Source: Streptomyces tendae (GTDB taxonomy: Bacteria; Actinomycetota; Actinomycetes; Streptomycetales; Streptomycetaceae). From it: a stretch of 64,000 nucleotides of DNA. Where the stretch lies: the NCBI RefSeq assembly GCF_014650435.1, contig NZ_BMUY01000010.1:62001-126000 (forward strand), written 5' to 3'. Made by a program: the position numbers and the translations under genes. Below are positions 15,983-24,111 of this stretch, one piece after another. The notes under the pieces are model-generated. The model was not told the origin of the DNA. It was given only the letters and a program-made list of their open reading frames with translations, and made no database searches. The first letter of the stretch is position 1. Every line of letters begins with the position of its first letter.

Positions 15983-17494
15983 ATGTTCCTGACCATCACC
16001 ACCACCGGTACCCCCGAGCGCCCCGCGACCGACCTCGGTTTCCTGCTGCACAAGCATCCCGACCGCGCGCAGGCGTTCTCCACCTCCTTCGGCACGGCCT
16101 ACGTGCTCTACCCGGAGGCGGAGGAGCAGCGCTGCACGGCGGCACTGCTGCTGGAGGTCGACGCGGTGGCCCTGGTCAGGCGCGGCAAGGGCAAGGGCCG
16201 CGGCGGCGCCCCCGACGCGGCACTCGCGCAGTACGTCAACGACCGTCCGTACGCGGCCTCGTCCCTCCTGGCCGTCGCGCTGAGCAACGTCTTCTCCAGC
16301 GCGATGCGCGGCGTGTGCAAGGCCCGCCCCGAGCGCGCCGCCCAGCCGCTGCCGCTGCGCGTCGAGGTGCCCGCGCTGCCCGCCCGCGGCGGCCCCGACC
16401 TGGTGCGGCGCCTGTTCGAGCCGCTCGGCTGGACGGTCGCCGTCGAGGCGGTCCCGCTGGACACCGAGTTCCCCGAGTGGGGCGACTCGCGCTACGTCCG
16501 GCTCGTCCTGGAGTCCGAGACCCTCACCGTCTCGGACGCCCTGCGCCACCTGTACGTCCTCCTCCCGGTCCTCGACGACGCCAAGCACTACTGGGTCTCC
16601 CCGGACGAGGTCGACAAGCTGCTACGGGCCGGTGCGGGCTGGCTGCCCGGCCACCCCGAGCACAAGCTCATCACCAGCCGCTACCTGTCCCGCCGCTGGT
16701 CCCTGACCCGCGAGGCGATGGACCGGCTGGAGCTGATCCGGCTGGCCGAGACCGACGACAGCGAGGTCGAGGAGATCGACAACGCGGTCGAGGCGGAGGC
16801 CGAGCAGGAGGAGAAGCCGGCCCCGCTCGCCGTGCGGCGCCGCGAGGCGATCCTCACCGCGCTGCGCGAGAGTGCCGCCGCCCGCGTCCTGGACCTCGGC
16901 TGCGGCGAGGGGCACCTGGTGCGCGAGCTGCTCAAGGAGCCGCGGTTCACCGAGATCGTCGGCGTGGACGTGTCGGTGCGCGCCCTCACCATCGCCTCCC
17001 GGCGGCTCAAGCTGGACCGCATGGGCGAGCGGCAGGCCGGGCGCGTCCAGCTCCTCCAGGGTTCCCTCGCCTACACCGACAAGCGCCTCAAGGGCTACGA
17101 CGCCGCCGTGCTCAGCGAGGTGATCGAGCACCTCGACCTGCCGAGGCTGCCCGCCCTGGAGTACGCCGTCTTCGGCTCGGCCCGCCCGCGCACCGTCGTC
17201 GTCACCACCCCCAACGTCGAGTACAACGTGCGCTGGGAGAGCCTGCCCGCCGGTCACGTCCGCCACCGCGACCACCGCTTCGAGTGGACCCGCGAGGAGT
17301 TCCGCACCTGGGCCGCGGCGGTCGCCGAACGGCACGGCTACGCCGTGGAGTTCCGCCCCGTCGGACCCGACGACCCCGAGGTGGGCCCGCCCACCCAGCT
17401 GGCCCTGTTCACCATCGAGACCCCGACCGGGACCCGGTCCGCGACCACCACCCCGACCACCACCGCGACCGAGAAGGAGGCGAAGGCCGCATGA
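15983..17494 (+). CDS. hen1: RNA 3'-terminal 2'-O-methyltransferase Hen1
   Basis: 503 residues from the ATG at 15983 (GGAGAGG upstream). The N-terminal half, starting MFLTITTTGTPERPATDLGFLLHKHPDRAQ, is the bacterial Hen1 N-domain; an acidic Glu-rich hinge (about residues 255-280) follows. The methyltransferase half has the SAM motif RVLDLGCGEGHL (about residue 304), GVDVS, and the Mg-binding EVIEHLDLPRL with later LPAGHVRHRDHRFEW histidines. Bacterial Hen1 methylates the 2'-OH at the 3' end of a broken RNA before Pnkp seals it, protecting against re-cleavage. The stop overlaps the pnkp start as ATGA. Confidence 0.95.
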   Translation: MFLTITTTGTPERPATDLGFLLHKHPDRAQAFSTSFGTAYVLYPEAEEQRCTAALLLEVDAVALVRRGKGKGRGGAPDAALAQYVNDRPYAASSLLAVALSNVFSSAMRGVCKARPERAAQPLPLRVEVPALPARGGPDLVRRLFEPLGWTVAVEAVPLDTEFPEWGDSRYVRLVLESETLTVSDALRHLYVLLPVLDDAKHYWVSPDEVDKLLRAGAGWLPGHPEHKLITSRYLSRRWSLTREAMDRLELIRLAETDDSEVEEIDNAVEAEAEQEEKPAPLAVRRREAILTALRESAAARVLDLGCGEGHLVRELLKEPRFTEIVGVDVSVRALTIASRRLKLDRMGERQAGRVQLLQGSLAYTDKRLKGYDAAVLSEVIEHLDLPRLPALEYAVFGSARPRTVVVTTPNVEYNVRWESLPAGHVRHRDHRFEWTREEFRTWAAAVAERHGYAVEFRPVGPDDPEVGPPTQLALFTIETPTGTRSATTTPTTTATEKEAKAA

Positions 17495-20115
17495 GCACCG
17501 AGGACACCACCGGCACCCCCGGCATCCCCGGCACCACCGACGGCACCACTGTGCGGGCCCGCGCCCTGCCCGTCACCGACCTCTCCCTCGTCGTGCTGAT
17601 CGGCGCCTCCGGCTCCGGCAAGTCCACCTTCGCCCGGCGCCACTTCAAGCCGACCGAGGTCATCTCCTCCGACTTCTGCCGGGGCCTGGTCGCCGACGAC
17701 GAGAACGACCAGAGCGCCAGCCGCGACGCCTTCGACGTCCTGCACTACATCGCGGGCAAGCGGCTCGCCGCGGGCCGCCGCACCGTCGTCGACGCGACCA
17801 ACGTGCAGCAGGACGCCCGGCGTCAGCTGATCGAGCTGGCCAGGAAGCACGACGTGCTGCCCATCGCCATCGTCCTCGACGTGCCCGAGCAGGTCTGCGC
17901 CGAGCGCAACGCCACCCGCACCGACCGCGCCGACATGCCCCGCCGGGTCATCCAGCGCCACACCCGCGAACTCCGCCGCTCCCTGCGCCACCTGGAGCGC
18001 GAGGGCTTCCGCAAGGTGCACGTGCTGCGCGGCGTCGCGGAGGCCGAGCACGCCACCGTCGTCACCGAGAAGCGGTTCAACGACCTCACCCACCTCACCG
18101 GCCCCTTCGACATCGTCGGCGACGTCCACGGCTGCGCCGCCGAGCTGGAGACCCTGCTCGGCAAGCTCGGCTACACCGACGGCGTCCACCCCGACGGCCG
18201 CACCGCCGTCTTCGTCGGCGACCTCGTCGACCGCGGCCCGGACAGCCCCGGCGTGCTGCGCCGCGTGATGTCCATGGTCAAGTCGGGCAACGCGCTGTGC
18301 GTGCCCGGCAACCACGAGAACAAGTACGGCCGCTTCCTCAAGGGCCGCAAGGTCCAGCACACCCACGGACTCGCCGAGACCGTCGAGCAGATGGAGGGCG
18401 AGAGCGAGGAGTTCCGCGCCGAGGTACGGGAGTTCATCGACGGCCTGGTCAGCCACTACGTCCTCGACGGCGGCCGGCTCGTGGTCTGCCACGCGGGTCT
18501 GCCCGAGAAGTACCACGGCCGCACCTCCGGCCGGGTCCGCAGCCACGCCCTGTACGGCGACACCACCGGTGAGACCGACGAGTTCGGCCTGCCCGTGCGC
18601 TACCCGTGGGCCGAGGACTACCGGGGCCGGGCGGCGGTCGTCTACGGCCACACCCCCGTCCCGGAGGCCACCTGGCTGAACAACACCATCTGCCTGGACA
18701 CCGGCGCCGTCTTCGGCGGCAAGCTCACCGCGCTGCGCTGGCCGGAGCGGGAGATCGTCGACGTACCGGCCGAGCGGGTCTGGTACGAGCCGGCCAAGCC
18801 GCTGCGCACCGAGGCGCCCGGCGGACACGACGGCCGCCCGCTGGACCTGGCCGACGTCCAGGGCCGCCGGGTGGTGGAGACCCGGCACGCCGGGCGGATC
18901 ACCGTACGCGAGGAGAACGGCGCGGCGGCCCTGGAGGTCATGAGCCGCTTCGCCACCGACCCCCGCCTGCTGCCGTACCTCCCGCCGACCATGGCACCGA
19001 CGGCGACCTCGGGTGTGGACGGCTACCTGGAGCACCCGAAGGAGGCCTTCGCGCAGTACGCGGCGGACGGCGTCGAGCGGGTCGTGTGCGAGGAGAAGCA
19101 CATGGGCTCGCGGGCGGTGGCCCTGGTCTGCCGCGACGCGGACGCGGCCCGCACCCGCTTCGGGGTCGACGGCCCCACCGGGTCCCTCTACACCCGCACC
19201 GGCCGCCCCTTCCTCGACGACGCCTCGCTCACCGAGGAGATCCTGGACCGGCTGCGCACCGCGATCGGCGAGGCCGGCCTGTGGGACGAACTGGCCACCG
19301 ACTGGCTGCTCCTCGACACCGAGCTGATGCCCTGGTCGCTCAAGGCATCCGGCCTGCTGCGTTCCCAGTACGCCGCCGTGGGCGCCGCCTCCGGCGCGGT
19401 GTTCCCGGGCGCACTGGCCGCGCTGGAGGGTGCCGCGGCGCGCGGCGTCGAGGTGAAGGACCTCCTCGACCGCCAGCGCGCCCGGTCCGCCGACGCGGCC
19501 GCCTTCACCGACGCCTACCGCCGCTACTGCTGGCCCACCGACGGCCTGGACGGCGTCCGCCTGGCCCCGTTCCAGATCCTGGCCGTCCAGGGCCGCAGCC
19601 TGGCCGCCCTGCCGCACGACGAGCAGCTCGCCCTCATCGACCGGATCGTCGAGCACGACGGCAGCGGCCTGTTGCAGACCACCCGGCGCCTGTACGTCGA
19701 CACCGGCGACCCCGAGTCGGTGGCGGCGGGTGTCGACTGGTGGCTGGAGATGACCGGCCGCGGCGGCGAGGGCATGGTGGTCAAGCCGATCGGCGCCCTC
19801 GTCCGGTGGGGGTCCCCCCGCTCGAGCGAAGCCGAGAGTGGGGGAGAGAAGGGCCGCCTGGTGCAGCCCGGCATCAAGTGCCGCGGCCGCGAGTACCTGC
19901 GCATCATCTACGGCCCCGAGTACACCCGCCCCGACAACCTCGCCCGCCTCAGGCAGCGGTTCCTGAACCACAAGCGGTCCCTGGCGATCCGCGAGTACGC
20001 CCTCGGCCTGGAGGCCCTGGACCGCCTCGCGGACGGCGAGCCGCTGTGGCGCGTGCACGAGGCGGTGTTCGGAGTGCTGGCTCTGGAGTCGGAGCCGGTG
20101 GACCCGCGGCTGTGA
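17491..20115 (+). CDS. pnkp: Polynucleotide kinase-phosphatase-ligase Pnkp (RNA repair), ligase domain carrying an insertion
   Basis: 874 residues. Domains in order: 5'-kinase with P-loop GASGSGKSTFA (about 37) and VDATNVQQDARRQ; metallophosphatase with GDVHGCAAEL (about 210), FVGDLVDRGPDS, GNHENKYG (about 273) and YGHTPVPE; ligase-type domain with adenylation motif EEKHMGSRAV (Lys about 536) and LVQPGIKCRGREYLRI. With Hen1 it repairs tRNAs cut by ribotoxins. Odd: residues 773-786 (WGSPRSSEAESGGE) come from a palindromic interspersed element inserted in frame just before the conserved LVQPGIKCRG motif. All catalytic motifs remain readable, so the protein may still work. Confidence 0.95.
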   Translation: MSTEDTTGTPGIPGTTDGTTVRARALPVTDLSLVVLIGASGSGKSTFARRHFKPTEVISSDFCRGLVADDENDQSASRDAFDVLHYIAGKRLAAGRRTVVDATNVQQDARRQLIELARKHDVLPIAIVLDVPEQVCAERNATRTDRADMPRRVIQRHTRELRRSLRHLEREGFRKVHVLRGVAEAEHATVVTEKRFNDLTHLTGPFDIVGDVHGCAAELETLLGKLGYTDGVHPDGRTAVFVGDLVDRGPDSPGVLRRVMSMVKSGNALCVPGNHENKYGRFLKGRKVQHTHGLAETVEQMEGESEEFRAEVREFIDGLVSHYVLDGGRLVVCHAGLPEKYHGRTSGRVRSHALYGDTTGETDEFGLPVRYPWAEDYRGRAAVVYGHTPVPEATWLNNTICLDTGAVFGGKLTALRWPEREIVDVPAERVWYEPAKPLRTEAPGGHDGRPLDLADVQGRRVVETRHAGRITVREENGAAALEVMSRFATDPRLLPYLPPTMAPTATSGVDGYLEHPKEAFAQYAADGVERVVCEEKHMGSRAVALVCRDADAARTRFGVDGPTGSLYTRTGRPFLDDASLTEEILDRLRTAIGEAGLWDELATDWLLLDTELMPWSLKASGLLRSQYAAVGAASGAVFPGALAALEGAAARGVEVKDLLDRQRARSADAAAFTDAYRRYCWPTDGLDGVRLAPFQILAVQGRSLAALPHDEQLALIDRIVEHDGSGLLQTTRRLYVDTGDPESVAAGVDWWLEMTGRGGEGMVVKPIGALVRWGSPRSSEAESGGEKGRLVQPGIKCRGREYLRIIYGPEYTRPDNLARLRQRFLNHKRSLAIREYALGLEALDRLADGEPLWRVHEAVFGVLALESEPVDPRL
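19806..19845. repeat. Streptomyces palindromic mini-repeat inserted in pnkp
   Basis: The block runs from GTGGGGGTCCCCCCGCTC through GAGCGAAGCCGAGAG to TGGGGGAG. The G/C arms at each end and the central GCTCGAGC can fold into a hairpin. I recognise the string as a common small interspersed repeat of Streptomyces genomes. It keeps the reading frame and contributes about 14 codons of a composition unlike the ligase domain. Confidence 0.8.
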
Positions 20116-20167
20116 CCTCCGTGATCCGGTGATCGGGCCGCGGCGGTGGGGCGTGCGCCGGCCGGAG

Positions 20168-21553
20168 TCACCCGGCGTACGGCTTCACCGCCGTGGACCG
20201 GGCCGACTCCGGACGGCGCTCACGCGTGGCGAAGCGCGCGTTCAGCAGCAGGAGGGGCTGGGTCAGCAGCGTCGTGGCGAGGGCCATGAAGACCAGGACC
20301 GTGTAGAGCGGGGCGCTCAGCAGGCCCGCGTCCAGGCCCGCGTTCAGGGCGATCAGCTCGGTCAGCCCCCGGGTGTTGAGCAGGATGCCGACCGTCCACG
20401 CGTCGTGCCGGTCGAGGCCGCCCAGACCGGCCGCCGCCGCCCCGCTGCCGATCTTCGTCACGACCGCGAGCAGCGTCACCACCGCCAGGGCGGCCCAGCC
20501 CGTGCCCGTCATGCTGTTCAGCGCCACGGACTGGCCCGACAGCACGAAGAAGAACGGCAGCAGCAGCGAGGCCACGGACAGCAGCGGCCGCAGCAGGTCG
20601 GGGTCGAGCGTGCCGCCCTCCTCGCGCGGGACGACCACGCCGGCGAGCAGCGCACCGAAGATCACATGCAGTCCCAGCGCGTGCGTGAACCACGCCGAGC
20701 CGAGCGCGAAGCCGATGAGCAGCGCCATCCGCAGCGCGGGCTCCAGCCGGGTCCGCCACAGCAGCAGACGCAGCAGCGGACGGGCCGCGCACGCCATCAG
20801 GGCGACGTAGCCGACCGTGAGCAGCACCCGCCACGGCCAGTCGAGCCCCCCTCCGGCGCCGTCCCCGCCCCCCGATTCCAGCAGCGCGCCCGCCAGCACC
20901 GTCCAGCAGATCGCGTCCAGCACCCCGGCGGCGGAGACGGCCACCACTCCGGGCACCGTGCGGGACAGCCCGTTCTCGCGCACGATGGCCGTCAGCACCG
21001 GTACCGCCGTCGTCGCCAGGGCGACCCCCGCGAAGACCACCATGCCGGGCGAGAGGTCCCTGGGCATGCCCAGGTCGTGCAGGGCGTCCCCGAACAGCAG
21101 GGCGCAGCCGCTGCCCACGGCCATCGGCACGGCGAACGAGGCCAGCGCCACGTTCACCGAGCTGCGCGCCCGGACACCGAGCACCTTCAGGTCCAGCTCG
21201 TAGCCCACCGCGAACAGGAACACCACCAGCGAGAACTGCGCGAGCCCGGTCAGCGCCGGACCGATCGCCGCCGGGAACAGGACCGCGTACGCGTCCGGGG
21301 CCGTGCTGCCGAGCAGCGAGGGACCGAGGGCGATCCCCGTCGCCAGCTGGCCCACGATGTACGGCTGCCCCAGTCGCCGGGCCAGCCACCCGCCGCTGTG
21401 GGCGGCCACCAGGATCAGCGCCGAGGCACCCACGAAGTGGGTGATCAAGGCATCGGAACTCAAGGCACCGGCACTCAACGTGCTGGAACTCAACGTGTCG
21501 GAACTCAGCGTGTCGAAACTCAACGGGCCTCCCCCTGACGTGCGGCCGGGCAC
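20168..21553 (-). CDS. Cation:proton antiporter, CPA2 family
   Basis: 461 residues from the GTG at 21553, with 12 or so membrane helices. CPA2 marks include RRLGQPYIVGQLATGIALGPSLLG, the central GVALATTAVPVL and GAGVLDAICW-like inverted-repeat region, and ILLNTRGLTELIALNAGLDAG near the end. It should exchange Na+ or K+ for protons; no RCK/TrkA domain is present. The first 30 residues include a five-residue repeat (LSFDT/LSSDT/LSSST/LSAGA/LSSDA). The best ribosome site, GGGGGAGG, lies in front of a TTG at 21523, so a shorter 451-residue form is possible. Confidence 0.88.
   Translation of the reverse strand: MPGRTSGGGPLSFDTLSSDTLSSSTLSAGALSSDALITHFVGASALILVAAHSGGWLARRLGQPYIVGQLATGIALGPSLLGSTAPDAYAVLFPAAIGPALTGLAQFSLVVFLFAVGYELDLKVLGVRARSSVNVALASFAVPMAVGSGCALLFGDALHDLGMPRDLSPGMVVFAGVALATTAVPVLTAIVRENGLSRTVPGVVAVSAAGVLDAICWTVLAGALLESGGGDGAGGGLDWPWRVLLTVGYVALMACAARPLLRLLLWRTRLEPALRMALLIGFALGSAWFTHALGLHVIFGALLAGVVVPREEGGTLDPDLLRPLLSVASLLLPFFFVLSGQSVALNSMTGTGWAALAVVTLLAVVTKIGSGAAAAGLGGLDRHDAWTVGILLNTRGLTELIALNAGLDAGLLSAPLYTVLVFMALATTLLTQPLLLLNARFATRERRPESARSTAVKPYAG
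21444..21528. repeat. 15-bp tandem repeat at the antiporter N-terminus
   Basis: Five to six degenerate 15-base units of the form ACTCAACGTGTCGGA run head to tail and encode the pentapeptide repeat in front of the first membrane helix of the antiporter. Unit length is a multiple of three, so copy-number change would keep the frame. Confidence 0.85.
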
Positions 21554-21688
21554 TCCGGCCGTCGCCCCGCCTTACGCGGCGGCGCCCCGGTGCCCTGCCG
21601 TCGCACAGGGGCGTCCGGAGGGCGCACTGTGGTCACGGGCCTGCGCGAACAGGGGGTGAACCGGCGCCCGAGTGGTCAGGATGGAGGC

Positions 21689-22912
21689 ATGGGATTCCAA
21701 GTCGACTCCGAAGCCGGGCGGCTCACCCGCGTCATCCTGCACCGGCCGGATCTCGAGCTCAAAAGGCTCACCCCCAGCAACAAGGACGCCCTTCTCTTCG
21801 ACGACGTGCTGTGGGTGCGCCGGGCGCGCGCCGAGCACGACGGGTTCGCCGACGTGCTCCGCGACCGCGGCGTGGCGGTGCACCTCTTCGGCGACCTGCT
21901 CACCGAGACCCTGGACGTGCCGGCCGCGCGGCGGCTCGTCCTGGACCGGGTCTTCGACGAGAAGGAGTACGGAGTGCTGGCCACGGACCACCTCCGGGCC
22001 GCCTTCGAGAGCCTGCCCGCCCACGAGCTGGCCGAGTGGCTGGTCGGCGGCATGACCAAGCGGGAGTTCCTGGACGCGCACCCGGAGCCGACCTCCGTGC
22101 GCTTCCACGCCATGGAGCTGGACGACTTCCTGCTCGGCCCGCTGCCCAACCACCTCTTCACCCGGGACACCTCGGCCTGGATCTACGACGGCGTCTCCAT
22201 CAACGCCATGCGCTGGCCCGCCCGGCAGCGCGAGACGGTCCACTTCGAGGCGATCTACCGGCACCACCCGCTGTTCCGCGACGAGACCTTCCGCCTCTGG
22301 TCCGAGGGGCAGGCCGACTACCCCTCCACCATCGAGGGTGGCGACGTCCTGGTCATCGGCAACGGCGCCGTGCTCATCGGCATGAGCGAGCGCACCACGC
22401 CCCAGGCCGTCGAGATGCTCGCCCACAAGCTGTTCGCCGCCGGGTCCGCCCGGACCATCGTGGCCCTCGACATGCCCAAGCGGCGTGCCTTCATGCACCT
22501 GGACACGGTGATGACGATGGTCGACGGCGACACCTTCACCCAGTACGCCGGGCTCGGCATGCTCCGCTCCTACACCATCGAGCCGGGCGCCGGCGAGAAG
22601 GACCTGAAGGTGACCGACCACCCGCCGGAGCACATGCACCGCGCGATGGCCGCCGCCCTCGGGCTCGGTGAGATCCGGGTCCTCACCGCGACCCAGGACG
22701 TGCACGCGGCCGAGCGCGAGCAGTGGGACGACGGCTGCAACGTCCTGGCCGTCGAACCGGGCGTCGTCGTCGCCTACGAACGCAACGCCACCACCAACAC
22801 CCACCTGCGCAAACAGGGCATCGAGGTGATCGAGATCCCGGGCAGCGAGCTGGGCCGGGGCCGGGGCGGGCCGCGCTGCATGAGCTGCCCGGTCGAACGT
22901 ACTGCCGTATAA
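21689..22912 (+). CDS. arcA: Arginine deiminase
   Basis: 407 residues from the ATG at 21689, with AGGA 7 bases upstream. It hydrolyses arginine to citrulline and ammonia. Motifs are complete: SEAGRLTRVILHRPDLELKRLTPSNKDALLFDD at the N-terminus, NHLFTRDTSAWIYDGV, STIEGGDVLVIG, HLDTVMTMVDGD (catalytic His/Asp region) and the catalytic Cys397 in GGPRCMSCP near the C-terminus. Length is normal for the family. It is followed 67 bases later by ornithine carbamoyltransferase and then a permease, an arginine-catabolism group. No carbamate kinase lies in the window. Confidence 0.96.
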   Translation: MGFQVDSEAGRLTRVILHRPDLELKRLTPSNKDALLFDDVLWVRRARAEHDGFADVLRDRGVAVHLFGDLLTETLDVPAARRLVLDRVFDEKEYGVLATDHLRAAFESLPAHELAEWLVGGMTKREFLDAHPEPTSVRFHAMELDDFLLGPLPNHLFTRDTSAWIYDGVSINAMRWPARQRETVHFEAIYRHHPLFRDETFRLWSEGQADYPSTIEGGDVLVIGNGAVLIGMSERTTPQAVEMLAHKLFAAGSARTIVALDMPKRRAFMHLDTVMTMVDGDTFTQYAGLGMLRSYTIEPGAGEKDLKVTDHPPEHMHRAMAAALGLGEIRVLTATQDVHAAEREQWDDGCNVLAVEPGVVVAYERNATTNTHLRKQGIEVIEIPGSELGRGRGGPRCMSCPVERTAV

Positions 22913-22979
22913 GAATTCGGGATCTCGTATATAGTTCCAGCAGTTCCCCGTTCCCGTCCCGTATCTCTGGAGCGCCCTC

Positions 22980-23987
22980 ATGGCGACAGTCCCGACCGCC
23001 CTCACCGGCCGCCACTTCCTCAAGGAGCTCGACTTCACCGAGGAGGAGTTCCGCGGTCTGCTCGAGCTGGCCGCCGAGCTGAAGGCCGCCAAGCGGGCCG
23101 GGACCGAGACGCGGTACCTGGCCGGCAAGAACATCGCGCTGATCTTCGAGAAGACCTCGACGCGCACCCGCTGCGCGTTCGAGGTCGCCGCCGCCGACCA
23201 GGGCGCCTCCACCACGTACCTCGACCCGGCCGGATCGCAGATCGGGCACAAGGAGTCCGTGAAGGACACCGCCCGCGTACTCGGGCGTATGTTCGACGGC
23301 ATCGAGTACCGCGGCGACAGCCAGGCCAAGGTCGAGGAGTTGGCAGCCTTCGCCGGCGTCCCCGTCTACAACGGCCTGACCGACGACTGGCACCCCACCC
23401 AGATGCTCGCCGACGTGCTCACCATGACCGAGCACAGCGACCGCCCCCTGCGGGAGATCGGCTTCGCCTACCTCGGCGACGCCCGCTTCAACATGGGCAA
23501 CTCCTACCTGGTCACCGGCGCCCTGCTCGGCATGGACGTGCGCATCGTCGCCCCGAAGGCGTACTGGCCCGCCCAGGAGGTCGTCGACCGGGCGCACCGG
23601 CTCGCCGGGGCCAGTGGGGCGCGCATCACCCTCACCGAGGACGTGGCCGAAGGGGTGCGCGGCGCCGGGTTCGTCGTCACCGACGTCTGGGTCTCCATGG
23701 GCGAGCCCAAGGAGGTCTGGGCCGAGCGGATCAAGGCGCTGGCCCCCTACGCCGTGACCATGGACGTGCTGCGCGCCACCGGCAACCCGGACGTCAAGTT
23801 CCTGCACTGCCTGCCCGCCTTCCACGACCTGGGCACCAAGGTCGGCCAGGAGATCTTCGAGGCCCACGGGCTCGACTCCCTGGAGGTCACCGACGAGGTC
23901 TTCGAGTCGGAGCACTCGGTCGTCTTCGACGAGGCCGAGAACCGGCTGCACACCATCAAGGCCGTCCTCGTCGCCACCCTCGCCTGA
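22980..23987 (+). CDS. argF: Ornithine carbamoyltransferase
   Basis: 335 residues. The carbamoyl-phosphate loop STRTR (about residue 60), HPTQMLADVLTMTE, the SMGEP ornithine loop and HCLPAFHD (about 276) are all present, so it is a complete transcarbamylase. The reaction can run either way: citrulline synthesis, or phosphorolysis of citrulline in the deiminase pathway. Its place directly after arcA argues for the catabolic role (arcB), while the common Streptomyces name for this locus is argF. The gap upstream holds an A+T-rich TATATAGT at about 22928-22935, so separate initiation is possible. Confidence 0.94.
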   Translation: MATVPTALTGRHFLKELDFTEEEFRGLLELAAELKAAKRAGTETRYLAGKNIALIFEKTSTRTRCAFEVAAADQGASTTYLDPAGSQIGHKESVKDTARVLGRMFDGIEYRGDSQAKVEELAAFAGVPVYNGLTDDWHPTQMLADVLTMTEHSDRPLREIGFAYLGDARFNMGNSYLVTGALLGMDVRIVAPKAYWPAQEVVDRAHRLAGASGARITLTEDVAEGVRGAGFVVTDVWVSMGEPKEVWAERIKALAPYAVTMDVLRATGNPDVKFLHCLPAFHDLGTKVGQEIFEAHGLDSLEVTDEVFESEHSVVFDEAENRLHTIKAVLVATLA

Positions 23988-24111
23988 TCCTCTTCGCGGC
24001 CCACCCCACCGGGCCCTATGCTGACCGGCGGCTCCGGAGCCACCCCTTCCGGCGCCGCCGGCCGCGACCACCGTCGCGCCCCCGCACCACCAGAAACGAG
24101 CACCACCCGCA

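Noticed and set aside
15928..20115. A 1395-residue Hen1-Pnkp fusion in one frame
   Set aside because: The frame before 17491 is a shadow of hen1; the true Hen1 is in another frame and the two genes meet at ATGA.
22905..22979. ARG box between arcA and the carbamoyltransferase gene
   Set aside because: The stretch is A+T-rich but does not show the expected ArgR palindrome.
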